Origin: an uncultured Cellulophaga sp.
Lineage (GTDB): Bacteria > Bacteroidota > Bacteroidia > Flavobacteriales > Flavobacteriaceae
Assembly (NCBI GenBank): GCA_947496695.1
Contig: CANMEI010000002.1
Coordinates: 434,001-498,000 of the forward strand
Direction of reading: 5' to 3'
DNA: 64,000 nucleotides
The notes beneath the pieces are model-generated. The model saw nothing but the letters and a program-made list of their open reading frames with translations. It made no database searches and was not told the origin of the DNA. Position 1 is the stretch's first letter, and each line of letters begins with the position of its first letter. A program made the position numbers and the translations under genes. Positions 1-8,072 of this stretch are shown here, one piece after another.

Positions 1-1
1 A

Positions 2-268
2 GCTCATGGTTTTAAAGATGCTATCGATTATTATTCACAAGCGAGTTGTTTACAGTTTTTACCAAATATTAAAATTCCTACCTTAATAATTAATAGCAAA
101 AACGACTCTTTTTTAGGGCCTGAATGTTATCCTATCAAAGAAGCTGAGGAAAATACAAATTTATATTTAGAAATTCCAAAATATGGTGGTCATGTTGGTT
201 TTACTGGTAAAAACAACACCACCTATACAGAAAAAAGAACTATAAATTTTCTGAATGAATTCAATTAA
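2..268 (+). CDS. C-terminal part of YheT-like alpha/beta hydrolase (partial)
   Basis: Open reading frame entering from the left edge and ending in TAA; 88 residues remain. The piece NSKNDSFLGP carries the acid residue and GGHVGF the catalytic histidine expected near the end of an alpha/beta hydrolase. The spacing and the GGHVGF motif resemble the YheT/EMB8 esterase family. The nucleophile region lies outside the window, so the substrate cannot be inferred. It is followed 45 bases later by the cytochrome lipoprotein on the same strand. Confidence 0.75.
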   Translation, partial: AHGFKDAIDYYSQASCLQFLPNIKIPTLIINSKNDSFLGPECYPIKEAEENTNLYLEIPKYGGHVGFTGKNNTTYTEKRTINFLNEFN

Positions 269-313
269 ATATGTAGATTGTTTATATTAGTGTTTTAATA
301 AATTTCAAAAATA

Positions 314-793
314 ATGAAAAAGATAATTGGTGCATTTGCACTTTGTGCACTTTTAGCTAGTTGCGGAGAAAAAAAAGAAGAGAAAAAAAATGGTTTTGAA
401 ATGAACCGCTCTAAAACTGAGAAAAAAGTTGAAAAAGTTGCAAAAAAAACACCTGTAGACATGAGTAATGAAGGCATTGGCCCTTATAAAAACATATCTT
501 TTTCTGAAACTATTGATGCTGATTTAGTTGCAAAAGGAGAAGCTAAATTCAAAAGTGTTTGCACCGCATGTCACATGGCCGATAAAAGACTAATTGGCCC
601 TGCATTATCAGGCGTTTATGATAGAAGAAATGTTTCTTGGGTAATGAATATGATGAAAAACCCAACTGAAATGCTAAAAAAAGATCCTATTGCTAAAGCC
701 TTATTAAAAGAATATAATAATGCTGTAATGCTTGATAATAAATTGTCTGATGAAGAAACAAGAGCTGTTGCTGAATATTTAAGAACATTATAA
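314..793 (+). CDS. c-type cytochrome lipoprotein
   Basis: 159 residues. The N-terminus is a lipoprotein signal with lipobox LASC (Cys17), followed by a Lys/Glu-rich linker to about residue 50, then one class I cytochrome c domain. The heme is attached through CTACH (Cys83, Cys86, His87); a Met near residue 139 (AVML) could be the sixth ligand. It is expected to be anchored in the envelope facing the periplasm and to carry single electrons. No oxidase or reductase gene lies next to it, so the partner is unknown. It precedes the TPP riboswitch and probably forms its own transcript. Confidence 0.85.
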   Translation: MKKIIGAFALCALLASCGEKKEEKKNGFEMNRSKTEKKVEKVAKKTPVDMSNEGIGPYKNISFSETIDADLVAKGEAKFKSVCTACHMADKRLIGPALSGVYDRRNVSWVMNMMKNPTEMLKKDPIAKALLKEYNNAVMLDNKLSDEETRAVAEYLRTL

Positions 794-805
794 AATAAAA
801 AATAA

Positions 806-881
806 TCGTTAGGGGAGCTCTTTTAGGGCTGAGATTTTACCCTTAGTACCTGATTTGTTTAATTGCAACGAAGGGAAACGA
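806..881 (+). promoter_or_regulatory. TPP riboswitch (THI element)
   Basis: The leader holds the conserved blocks of a thiamine pyrophosphate riboswitch in order: GGGGAGC, GGCTGAGA, ACCC, ACCTGAT and GAAGGGAA. The outer helix P1 is visible as TCGTT at 806-810 pairing with AACGA at 877-881. It sits 74 bases before tenA. In this family, TPP binding lowers expression of thiamine genes, which fits the downstream salvage pair tenA-thiD. The expression platform (terminator or start-site masking) is not obvious. Confidence 0.93.
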
Positions 882-954
882 ACGCTGCTTATCTCTACAA
901 ACATTTATTGTTTTGTATATGCATTCGTTTTCAGTTGTATAAATTATAATACAT

Positions 955-1608
955 ATGAAATGGAGTGAATATACTTGGAATCAAATGGTTCCTATTTACA
1001 CGAAAATTACCCAACACCCATTTATTAAAGAGCTAGCCAATGGTAGTTTAGCTCAAGAAAAGTTTGAATTCTATATTCAACAAGATGCTTATTATTTATC
1101 AGATTTTGGTAAAATATTAGCTGGTATAGGCTCTAAATTAGAAAACCCCGCCCATGTTGAAGCTTTTTTAAATTTCGCTACTAACACAATTCAAGTAGAA
1201 CAAATATTACATTGTAGTTACTTACAGCAATTTAGCCTGAATAAGGAAATATCAATATCACCTTCATGCCTTTTATATATTGGTTTTTTAAATAAAAAAT
1301 TCAATTTATCTTCTACTGAAGAAGCATTAGCATCTGTTCTACCTTGCTTCTGGATCTATAAAGCAGTAGGTGACCACATATTAAAACACCAAACTAAAAC
1401 TGAAAACCCATATCAAAACTGGATAGCTACTTATGCGGGAGAAGAATTTGGTATAGCGGTTAAAAAAGCGATTGAAATTTGTGATTATTATGCAGATAAA
1501 TCAACTACTGAGACCAGAAAAAAAATGACTGATGCTTTTTTAATGGCTTCAAAAATGGAATGGCTTTTTTGGGATAGTGCTTATAATTTAGAATCATGGA
1601 AAATATGA
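955..1608 (+). CDS. tenA: TenA family thiaminase II / aminopyrimidine salvage hydrolase
   Basis: 217 residues, normal length for TenA. The family hydrolyses aminopyrimidine breakdown products of thiamine to hydroxymethylpyrimidine, feeding ThiD. Residues matching the Bacillus TenA active site are present: Asp44 (QQDAYYL), the nucleophile Cys131 (LPCFWIY), Tyr160 and Glu163/164, and Glu202 (KMEWLFW). This suggests an active enzyme rather than a regulatory relic. It lies directly behind the TPP riboswitch and its stop codon overlaps the thiD start, so the two are co-transcribed and probably translationally coupled. Confidence 0.93.
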   Translation: MKWSEYTWNQMVPIYTKITQHPFIKELANGSLAQEKFEFYIQQDAYYLSDFGKILAGIGSKLENPAHVEAFLNFATNTIQVEQILHCSYLQQFSLNKEISISPSCLLYIGFLNKKFNLSSTEEALASVLPCFWIYKAVGDHILKHQTKTENPYQNWIATYAGEEFGIAVKKAIEICDYYADKSTTETRKKMTDAFLMASKMEWLFWDSAYNLESWKI

Positions 1609-2417
1609 GAAAGAACTACTCAAGAGCACTCACTATTGCAGGAAGCGATTCTGGTGGAGGAGCTGGCATACAAGCAGATTTAAAAACATTTAGTGCTTGT
1701 GGTTGTTACGGTACATCTGCTATAACAGCATTAACCGCACAAAACACTATAGGTGTAATTGATATTCATCCAATACCTATTGCTCATTTAGAAAAACAAA
1801 TGGACGCTGTTTTAGATGATATTGGAACAGATGCTGTAAAAATTGGAATGCTTCATTCTTGTAAAACAATAACTACTGTAGTAAGCACCCTAAAAAAACA
1901 CGAAGTAAAAAATATAGTAGTTGATCCTGTTATGGTTGCAACATCAGGTGACAAACTCTTATTAGATGAAGCAATTAGTCATATTGGAAATGAGTTATTA
2001 CCCATTGCCAGGCTCATAACACCTAATAAACTTGAGTGCGAACTATTATTAAACAAAAAAATCAACAATCAATCTGAACTAAAGTTCTTTACTTATGAAT
2101 TGGCTACAAAGTACAACACTTCTGTTTTATTAAAAGCTGGTCATTTTAATAATGATGTATTAACTGATATTTTTTATAATAAGGAGACTAATGAATTTTT
2201 AGAGCTTACTTCAAAAAGAGTAGAAACTAAAAATACACATGGTACAGGTTGCACATTATCATCAGCTATTACAGCATTTTTAGCTCAAGGTATTTCATTA
2301 CAAGAAGCCGTACTAAAAGGTAAAGAATATTTAGAAGGTGCTATAAATAAAAGTGCGAACTACACCCTCGGTAAAGGGCATGGTTCGCTACATCATTTTT
2401 ATAAATTTTGGGATTAA
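1605..2417 (+). CDS. thiD: Hydroxymethylpyrimidine / phosphomethylpyrimidine kinase ThiD
   Basis: Ribokinase-fold kinase that phosphorylates HMP and then HMP-P in thiamine synthesis. It shows the substrate-binding start AGSDSGGGAGIQADLK, the DPVMVATSGD loop and the anion-hole motif HGTGC near the C-terminus. I place the start at the ATG at 1605, which gives a classic ATGA overlap with the tenA stop. An ATG three codons upstream (1596) is also open but would overlap tenA by 13 bases. The stop codon ends exactly where the convergent SulP gene begins. Confidence 0.93.
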   Translation: MRKNYSRALTIAGSDSGGGAGIQADLKTFSACGCYGTSAITALTAQNTIGVIDIHPIPIAHLEKQMDAVLDDIGTDAVKIGMLHSCKTITTVVSTLKKHEVKNIVVDPVMVATSGDKLLLDEAISHIGNELLPIARLITPNKLECELLLNKKINNQSELKFFTYELATKYNTSVLLKAGHFNNDVLTDIFYNKETNEFLELTSKRVETKNTHGTGCTLSSAITAFLAQGISLQEAVLKGKEYLEGAINKSANYTLGKGHGSLHHFYKFWD

Positions 2418-4055
2418 CTAATCCTCATCTTCATAATTAAAGCCATCAGCAACAACTTTATATGTTGGATCTTCTAAAACATTAACATCCACAATATCAT
2501 CAGCAATTTTTAATAATTTGATACAATCTTTACTCAAATGTTTTAAATGTAATTTCTTACCTGCTTTCTGATATCTTTCAGAAAGCTTATTAATTGCTTC
2601 AATACCTGACATATCTGCAATACGACTATCTTTAAAATCTATTACCACTTCTTCAGGATCATTAGCGACATCAAATTTTTCAGTAAAACCAGTAGTAGAA
2701 CCAAAAAACAATGGGCCAAATATTTCATACGTTTTTACTCCATTATCATCCACACTTTTTCGTGCACGAATACGTTTTGCATTTTCCCAAGAAAAAGCTA
2801 GTGCAGATATAATAACACCAATAAAAACAGCAATCGCTAAATCAAAAAATACAGTAATTGCAGATACTGCTATTAAAACAAAAGCATCAGATCTTGGTAT
2901 TTTCTTTAAAATTCTAAAACTAGACCAAGCAAATGTTTCAATAACCATCATAAACATTACTCCAATTAATGCTGCAATTGGCACTTGTTCAATATATTTA
3001 TCAGCAAATAAGATAAATGTTAATAAGGTTAATGCCATAACCACACCTGACAACCTACCTCTACCTTTAGCGTTAATATTAATTACTGTTTGGCCAATCA
3101 TACCACAACCACCCGTACCGCCAAGTAATCCGCTGGCTATGTTACCCATACCTTGCGCAACACATTCTCTATTTCCACGGCCCCTAGTATCGGTTAATTC
3201 ATCAACTAAATTCATAGTCATTAAACTTTCAATTAAACCAACACTAGCCGCTAAAAATGCATAAGGTAGAATAAAAGTAAACGTCTCTAAATTAAATGGT
3301 AAAAACTGCCATAATTCTTTATTTGGTGTTGGAAACTCTCCTTTTAAACCTTCACCACCACCTTCTCTAATATATGAACCTACTGTAGTTATACCTTCAA
3401 CATCTAGTAAAATAACTCCAAATGTTGTAATTAAGATTGCTGTTAACGCTGCTGGAACTTTTGTTGTCAACTTTGGTAAAAAATGAATAATTGCCATAGT
3501 AAACAATACTAAACCTATCATTATGTATAACTCAGAACCTTGCATAAAAACACTTAAGTACTTATCTACTGAATTAGGATCTGGATTAGGTATTTTGTGG
3601 CTGAACATTTTTACTTGAGCTATAAAAATTACAATAGCTAAACCATTTACAAACCCCATCATTACCGAATGTGGAATTAAACGTACAAAACGCCCCAATT
3701 TTAATACTCCTGCAAATATTTGAATTATTCCCATAAGAATAACAGCCGCTAATAAATAATAATAGCCCATATTATCAACCGGAATATCCATTTCAAGCCC
3801 TTTTACATGACCATCTCTAATTAGGTTTACAAAAATTACTGCAACGGCACCTGCCGCACCAGATATTAAACCTGGTCTACCACCAAAAATAGCTGTAATT
3901 AAACCAATTATAAACGCTCCAGACAAGGCTACTAAAGGATCAATATTTGCTACGAATGCAAATGCTACAACTTCAGGAATCATTGCTAATGAAACTGTTA
4001 CACCTGCAAAAAAATCATTTTTAGGATTTGAGGTAAAATTTTTAAAAAAGCTCAT
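2418..4055 (-). CDS. SulP family anion transporter with C-terminal STAS domain
   Basis: 545 residues: a hydrophobic transport domain (about residues 10-420) with many membrane segments and Gly-rich loops such as GGRPGLISGAAGA, then a cytoplasmic STAS domain (about 440-540) containing IADMSGIEAI. SulP proteins carry sulfate, bicarbonate or other anions; the substrate cannot be read from sequence. Unlike the second SulP at 39.1 kb it has no carbonic anhydrase neighbour and a fuller STAS domain. It abuts thiD tail to tail with no spacer. A -7 element is visible upstream at 4081-4088. Confidence 0.9.
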   Translation of the reverse strand: MSFFKNFTSNPKNDFFAGVTVSLAMIPEVVAFAFVANIDPLVALSGAFIIGLITAIFGGRPGLISGAAGAVAVIFVNLIRDGHVKGLEMDIPVDNMGYYYLLAAVILMGIIQIFAGVLKLGRFVRLIPHSVMMGFVNGLAIVIFIAQVKMFSHKIPNPDPNSVDKYLSVFMQGSELYIMIGLVLFTMAIIHFLPKLTTKVPAALTAILITTFGVILLDVEGITTVGSYIREGGGEGLKGEFPTPNKELWQFLPFNLETFTFILPYAFLAASVGLIESLMTMNLVDELTDTRGRGNRECVAQGMGNIASGLLGGTGGCGMIGQTVININAKGRGRLSGVVMALTLLTFILFADKYIEQVPIAALIGVMFMMVIETFAWSSFRILKKIPRSDAFVLIAVSAITVFFDLAIAVFIGVIISALAFSWENAKRIRARKSVDDNGVKTYEIFGPLFFGSTTGFTEKFDVANDPEEVVIDFKDSRIADMSGIEAINKLSERYQKAGKKLHLKHLSKDCIKLLKIADDIVDVNVLEDPTYKVVADGFNYEDED

Positions 4056-4080
4056 TATTTATCTTCATTTTTTCAAGTTG

Positions 4081-4088
4081 CAAAAGTA
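4081..4088 (-). promoter_or_regulatory. Bacteroidota -7 element upstream of SulP gene
   Basis: Reading the minus strand, TACTTTTG matches TAnnTTTG, 25 bases before the SulP start codon. No clear TTTG -33 element is seen at 19 bases distance, so support is partial. Confidence 0.45.
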
Positions 4089-4193
4089 CCATTTTTCATT
4101 CGCACTGTTCACATGAACCTAAATTATAACGTAATTAATAGTTTAGCTCTAAAAATATTGCCAATCTCTTAAAAAAGGCTTGCTTATTTTTTA

Positions 4194-4230
4194 TAAAAAA
4201 ACCGCTGTAAGCACTAATGCTTAAAGCGGT
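4194..4230 (-). terminator. Rho-independent terminator of the 4.2-5.2 kb lipoprotein
   Basis: On the minus strand, ACCGCT and AGCGGT (4201-4206/4225-4230) with inner AAGCA/TGCTT form a hairpin followed by a run of seven T. It lies 24 bases after the lipoprotein stop. The remaining part of the 198-base gap to the SulP start (4056-4193) holds the SulP promoter region and no gene. Confidence 0.8.
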
Positions 4231-4253
4231 CTCAACAACCAACCTAAAAAAAA

Positions 4254-5183
4254 TTAGCTTGTTTTTTGTCTTGTAACATTCATTATTGAGTTACTAGTTT
4301 TAACTCTTTTTTTATCTGTAGTATTGCTTTCTGATTTTAAATATTGGATATAACCTTTTCCTTTAAATTCATAAGTTGTACCACTGCTTGGGTGATAAAG
4401 CTCTATTCGACTATCATTTAGCACATATAACTCAAAATAATCATCGCCAAAAAAATCATAACTTAATGTAATTGTTTTTAATGAGCTGTCATTTGTAACA
4501 TCATATACTTGATAGTTGCCTTGAAAATTCCATTGTAAATTACTTATTGAAGTTCCTGTTTGATCAACCGATGATCTAAAAAAATCTCGATCATCACTAG
4601 CTAAAAATTGAATAAAATTTTCGCTATCAAAATCGTTCAATACTCCCTCTTGACTAGTATATACTTTTTCCCAAGCTGTATACTCTTGTAAAAAGTATTG
4701 AATGTTATCATAAAACAACATATCGTAATCAAAATTGCTTATTTGATACCCTCTTAAAAAATAAGATGTATCTGAGTTTCTATGATACAATTCAATGGTA
4801 CTATTATTAGTAACGTATACTTCTAACTCCCAATAACCATATACATCATGATTAATTTCAAGAATACCATTATTTCCTGCATAAGTTGCAACAGAAATTC
4901 CATAACCATATCCAGTTTTTCCTAAACCAACAATATTATTATTGGCATACATGGTACCAAAATCATCAAAAGAAATTGTAAATGCACGTTGCAAAAATGG
5001 AACTTCACCATTACCAATAGTAGCATTAATATCTACATACCACAGTTCACTAGAATTAATAACTTGGTTTACATATAATACAGGTTCATCAATATAATCA
5101 TCACCAATCATTACTTCTGTATAGCATGAAGTAGCAAATAATGTAATGAACAGAAATCCGAAAAGTAGTTTTATATTTTTCAT
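4254..5183 (-). CDS. Lipoprotein of unknown function with two internal repeats
   Basis: 309 residues. It has a signal peptide and lipobox ATSC (Cys20), so it is predicted to be an envelope lipoprotein. The rest consists of two similar beta-rich units of about 110 residues, each ending in comparable stretches: VTNNSTIELYHRNSDTSYF in the first and LNDSRIELYHPSSGTTYEF in the second. Many Asp, Asn and Tyr residues and no catalytic motif are seen. The C-terminus is a Lys/Ser/Thr-rich tail. Related flavobacterial lipoproteins are sometimes annotated as enzymes of nicotinate metabolism, which nothing in this sequence supports. It forms a single-gene unit with its own terminator. Confidence 0.8.
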   Translation of the reverse strand: MKNIKLLFGFLFITLFATSCYTEVMIGDDYIDEPVLYVNQVINSSELWYVDINATIGNGEVPFLQRAFTISFDDFGTMYANNNIVGLGKTGYGYGISVATYAGNNGILEINHDVYGYWELEVYVTNNSTIELYHRNSDTSYFLRGYQISNFDYDMLFYDNIQYFLQEYTAWEKVYTSQEGVLNDFDSENFIQFLASDDRDFFRSSVDQTGTSISNLQWNFQGNYQVYDVTNDSSLKTITLSYDFFGDDYFELYVLNDSRIELYHPSSGTTYEFKGKGYIQYLKSESNTTDKKRVKTSNSIMNVTRQKTS

Positions 5184-5255
5184 AATCTAAATCTTTTGGT
5201 TGCTATGTCTAAAACAATTCTTATGCCAAAAAACACAAACAACTAATTATCAGTA

Positions 5256-5286
5256 TTTTATATTATTTTGAATTTCAGTAATTTTG
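5256..5286 (+). promoter_or_regulatory. Flavobacterial-type promoter of gpsA
   Basis: TTTT at 5256-5259, a 19-base spacer, then TAATTTTG at 5279-5286 matches the Bacteroidota consensus TTTG-N19-TAnnTTTG except for one base of the -33 box. It is 67 bases before the gpsA start. Confidence 0.6.
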
Positions 5287-5353
5287 CATATAGCTAAAGT
5301 TTTTGGTATACGAATAAAGAAATGTTTACCTTTCTTTTTTTTCAAAATAAACT

Positions 5354-6355
5354 ATGAATAGAGATTTAAAATTTGCAGTTTTAGGAGGTGGTAGTTGGGC
5401 AACAGCAATTGTAAAAATGTTAACAGAAAATGTTGACAAAGTACATTGGTTTATGCGTAATTCAGATGCTATTGAACATATTAGAAATCAAGGTCATAAC
5501 CCAAATTATTTAAGCTCTGTAGAATTTAATACTGAACAGTTAATTTTAACTGATGATATTAATGTTGCTGTAAACAGTGCTGATATATTAATATTTGTTA
5601 TTCCGTCTGCATTTTTAGAAACAGAACTTTCTAAGCTTACAACATCATTAAATGACAAGTGCTTATTTTCTGCTATTAAAGGTATTGTACCAGAAACTGG
5701 ACGTATTGTTGGTGAACATCTTCATGAAAAATACAATATTCCGTTTGAAAAAATAGGAGTTATTACTGGTCCTTGCCACGCCGAAGAGGTTGCTCTTGAG
5801 CGTTTATCATACCTTACAATTGCTTGTGCCGATAAAGCTAAAGCTGAAATAATGGCCGAACACTTGAGTAGTGAGTATATTAAAACTAAAACTTCTGATG
5901 ATATTATTGGTACCGAATATGCTGCAATGCTTAAAAACATTTACGCAATTGCTGCCGGAATTGCTCATGGTCTAGGCTATGGAGATAATTTTCAGAGTGT
6001 ATTAATGAGTAATGCTATTAGAGAAATGAAGCGCTACATTAAAAGGGTGCATAATATGAAGCGTAATATTAATAACTCTGCTTATTTAGGAGATTTATTG
6101 GTAACAGGATATTCTACTTTTAGTCGTAACCGTATGTTTGGTAATATGATTGGCAAAGGATATACCGTTAAAAGTGCCATGATGGAAATGAAAATGGTTG
6201 CTGAAGGTTATTATGCTACTAAAAGTGCATATACTCTAAGTAACAAACGTAAAAACAAATCTAAAACGCCTATTTTAAATGCTGTTTACGATGTGCTTTA
6301 CAACAATAAAAACCCTAAAAGAGTTTTTAAAGATTTAACGGATAAATTAGATTAA
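5354..6355 (+). CDS. gpsA: NAD(P)H-dependent glycerol-3-phosphate dehydrogenase
   Basis: 333 residues, the usual GpsA length. It reduces dihydroxyacetone phosphate to sn-glycerol-3-phosphate for phospholipid synthesis in the cytoplasm. The N-terminal Rossmann loop reads VLGGGSWATA (residues 9-18) instead of the more common GAGSWGTA. The catalytic lysine lies in MLKNIYAIAAG (Lys194), and GPCHAEEV matches the family GPSxAxE block. The gene runs into glpD from the opposite strand and their 3' ends overlap by 4 bases. Confidence 0.93.
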   Translation: MNRDLKFAVLGGGSWATAIVKMLTENVDKVHWFMRNSDAIEHIRNQGHNPNYLSSVEFNTEQLILTDDINVAVNSADILIFVIPSAFLETELSKLTTSLNDKCLFSAIKGIVPETGRIVGEHLHEKYNIPFEKIGVITGPCHAEEVALERLSYLTIACADKAKAEIMAEHLSSEYIKTKTSDDIIGTEYAAMLKNIYAIAAGIAHGLGYGDNFQSVLMSNAIREMKRYIKRVHNMKRNINNSAYLGDLLVTGYSTFSRNRMFGNMIGKGYTVKSAMMEMKMVAEGYYATKSAYTLSNKRKNKSKTPILNAVYDVLYNNKNPKRVFKDLTDKLD

Positions 6356-8016
6356 TTACGCTCTAATGAAAAATTAGAATGCTCTTCTATTTCATTTTCA
6401 AGCTCTTTTTTATAAGCTTCAATTTGAATATCAGATAATTTAAAAATAGTTTTAAATTCTTCTAAAATAGGATGCATTAAGTAATGAACACTTGCTATAT
6501 CAAAATACAAACGACCGGTTCTACGGATAAAGAAATCCATCGGGTTTTGAATCATTTCATGATGAATACAAAATAGTAGCTCAGCTTTAGCAAGTCTAAC
6601 TTTTTTATCATCATCATTCAATATTGAATAAGTTTCTAATATAGTTTCAGTTTGTTTACCGTAATTGGTTACTAAAAACCAAGCGTCATGTGTATCAAAA
6701 CCATCGGGTTTTATTCGATCAGCAATTAAAGCAATGTATTTTTTTACATGCTTAAACTTTTTAAAGCCATTACCACAAAGTGGAATTTTATCTGTAAAGC
6801 ATTCTTTTAATTGTCTACCCTCTTCCTCTTCAATTAATTTCACAACTTTATCTACAACACGTTCTGCCATTTTACGGTAACCTGTAAGCTTACCACCAGC
6901 TATACTTATCAACCCAGTTTCAGAGGTAAAGATCTCATCTTTTCTAGATAATTCTGATGCAGACTTACCTTCTTCATGTATTAAAGGTCTTAAACCCGCC
7001 CAAGAAGAGACAATATCATCTAAATTTAAATCAATTGAAGGAAACATATTATTCACTGCAGAAATTAAATACATAGCATCAGCTAAGTCTGTTTTAACCT
7101 TATCTTTATTATCTATATAATTAGTGTCTGTAGTGCCTACATACGTGATTTTTCCGCGCGGAATAGCAAACATCATTCTACCATCAGGAATATCAAAATA
7201 AACAGATTGCTTTACCGGCAGTTTATCATAAGGGAATACTAAGTGAACACCCTTTGTTAGGTGCAATCGTTTTCCTTTTTTAGAATTATTAACTGTTCTT
7301 AAATCATCAACCCAAGGGCCTGCTGCACTAATTACATGTTTTGTTTTAATTTTAAACTCACTACCTGAAATACCATCTTTTACAATAACACCTGTTATTT
7401 TTTCATCAGTATACATAAATTCTTCTACTGATGCGTAGTTTAATGCTATAGTATTATAATTTAAGCTTGTTTTAATATTTTCAATAGTTAAACGCGCATC
7501 ATCAGTTCTATATTCTGCATAATAACCTGCTCCATTTAATATTTTTTTAGGAAGCAAAGGCTCTAATTTTAAGGCTTCTTTTTTCTCTAGCATTTGGCGT
7601 TTGTCATCACCTGTAACTTGTGCGAGAATATCATAAACTTTAAGCCCTATTGAGGTTAACCATTTACCGTAAGATCCATTCTCAATTAATGGTAATAACA
7701 TTTTTTCTGGCAATACTAAATGTGGGGCTAATTTATGAACAATTGCACGCTCAGAGCCTACTTCTTTTACCAACCAAAAATCAAATTGCTTAAGGTATCT
7801 AAGCCCTCCATGAATTAGCTTTGTTGATTTACTGCTGGTGCCTGAAGCAAAGTCATTTTTTTCAAGTAAGGCAACTTTTAATCCTCTTGATGATGCATCT
7901 AAAGCAATACCTGCACCTGTTATACCACCGCCAATTACGACTAAGTCAAAAGTATCTTTACACAAATTTAAGATGGTTTTATTCCTATTTAAATTTGAAA
8001 ATTCTTTTAAACTCAT
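6352..8016 (-). CDS. glpD: FAD-dependent glycerol-3-phosphate dehydrogenase
   Basis: 554 residues. It oxidises glycerol-3-phosphate to dihydroxyacetone phosphate and passes electrons to the quinone pool at the membrane. The FAD-binding fold is plain near the N-terminus (VVIGGGITGAGIALDASSRG, about residues 26-45), followed by the family signature FASGTSSKSTKLIHGGLRYL. The C-terminal DAO_C-like domain is complete. It is encoded tail to tail with gpsA, which runs the opposite chemical step. A -7 element lies just upstream. Confidence 0.93.
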   Translation of the reverse strand: MSLKEFSNLNRNKTILNLCKDTFDLVVIGGGITGAGIALDASSRGLKVALLEKNDFASGTSSKSTKLIHGGLRYLKQFDFWLVKEVGSERAIVHKLAPHLVLPEKMLLPLIENGSYGKWLTSIGLKVYDILAQVTGDDKRQMLEKKEALKLEPLLPKKILNGAGYYAEYRTDDARLTIENIKTSLNYNTIALNYASVEEFMYTDEKITGVIVKDGISGSEFKIKTKHVISAAGPWVDDLRTVNNSKKGKRLHLTKGVHLVFPYDKLPVKQSVYFDIPDGRMMFAIPRGKITYVGTTDTNYIDNKDKVKTDLADAMYLISAVNNMFPSIDLNLDDIVSSWAGLRPLIHEEGKSASELSRKDEIFTSETGLISIAGGKLTGYRKMAERVVDKVVKLIEEEEGRQLKECFTDKIPLCGNGFKKFKHVKKYIALIADRIKPDGFDTHDAWFLVTNYGKQTETILETYSILNDDDKKVRLAKAELLFCIHHEMIQNPMDFFIRRTGRLYFDIASVHYLMHPILEEFKTIFKLSDIQIEAYKKELENEIEEHSNFSLERN

Positions 8017-8042
8017 AATTATTTTTTTATAGCCTGGTTACT

Positions 8043-8050
8043 CAAAGATA
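8043..8050 (-). promoter_or_regulatory. -7 element upstream of glpD
   Basis: TATCTTTG on the minus strand matches TAnnTTTG and lies 26 bases before the glpD start codon; a -33 TTTG is not evident. Confidence 0.45.
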
Positions 8051-8072
8051 TGTTTTTTAAGAAATTGGAATA

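Noticed and set aside
6665..8032. Plus-strand ORFs over the glpD gene
   Set aside because: Shadows of the glpD coding frame; no domain and poor start sites.
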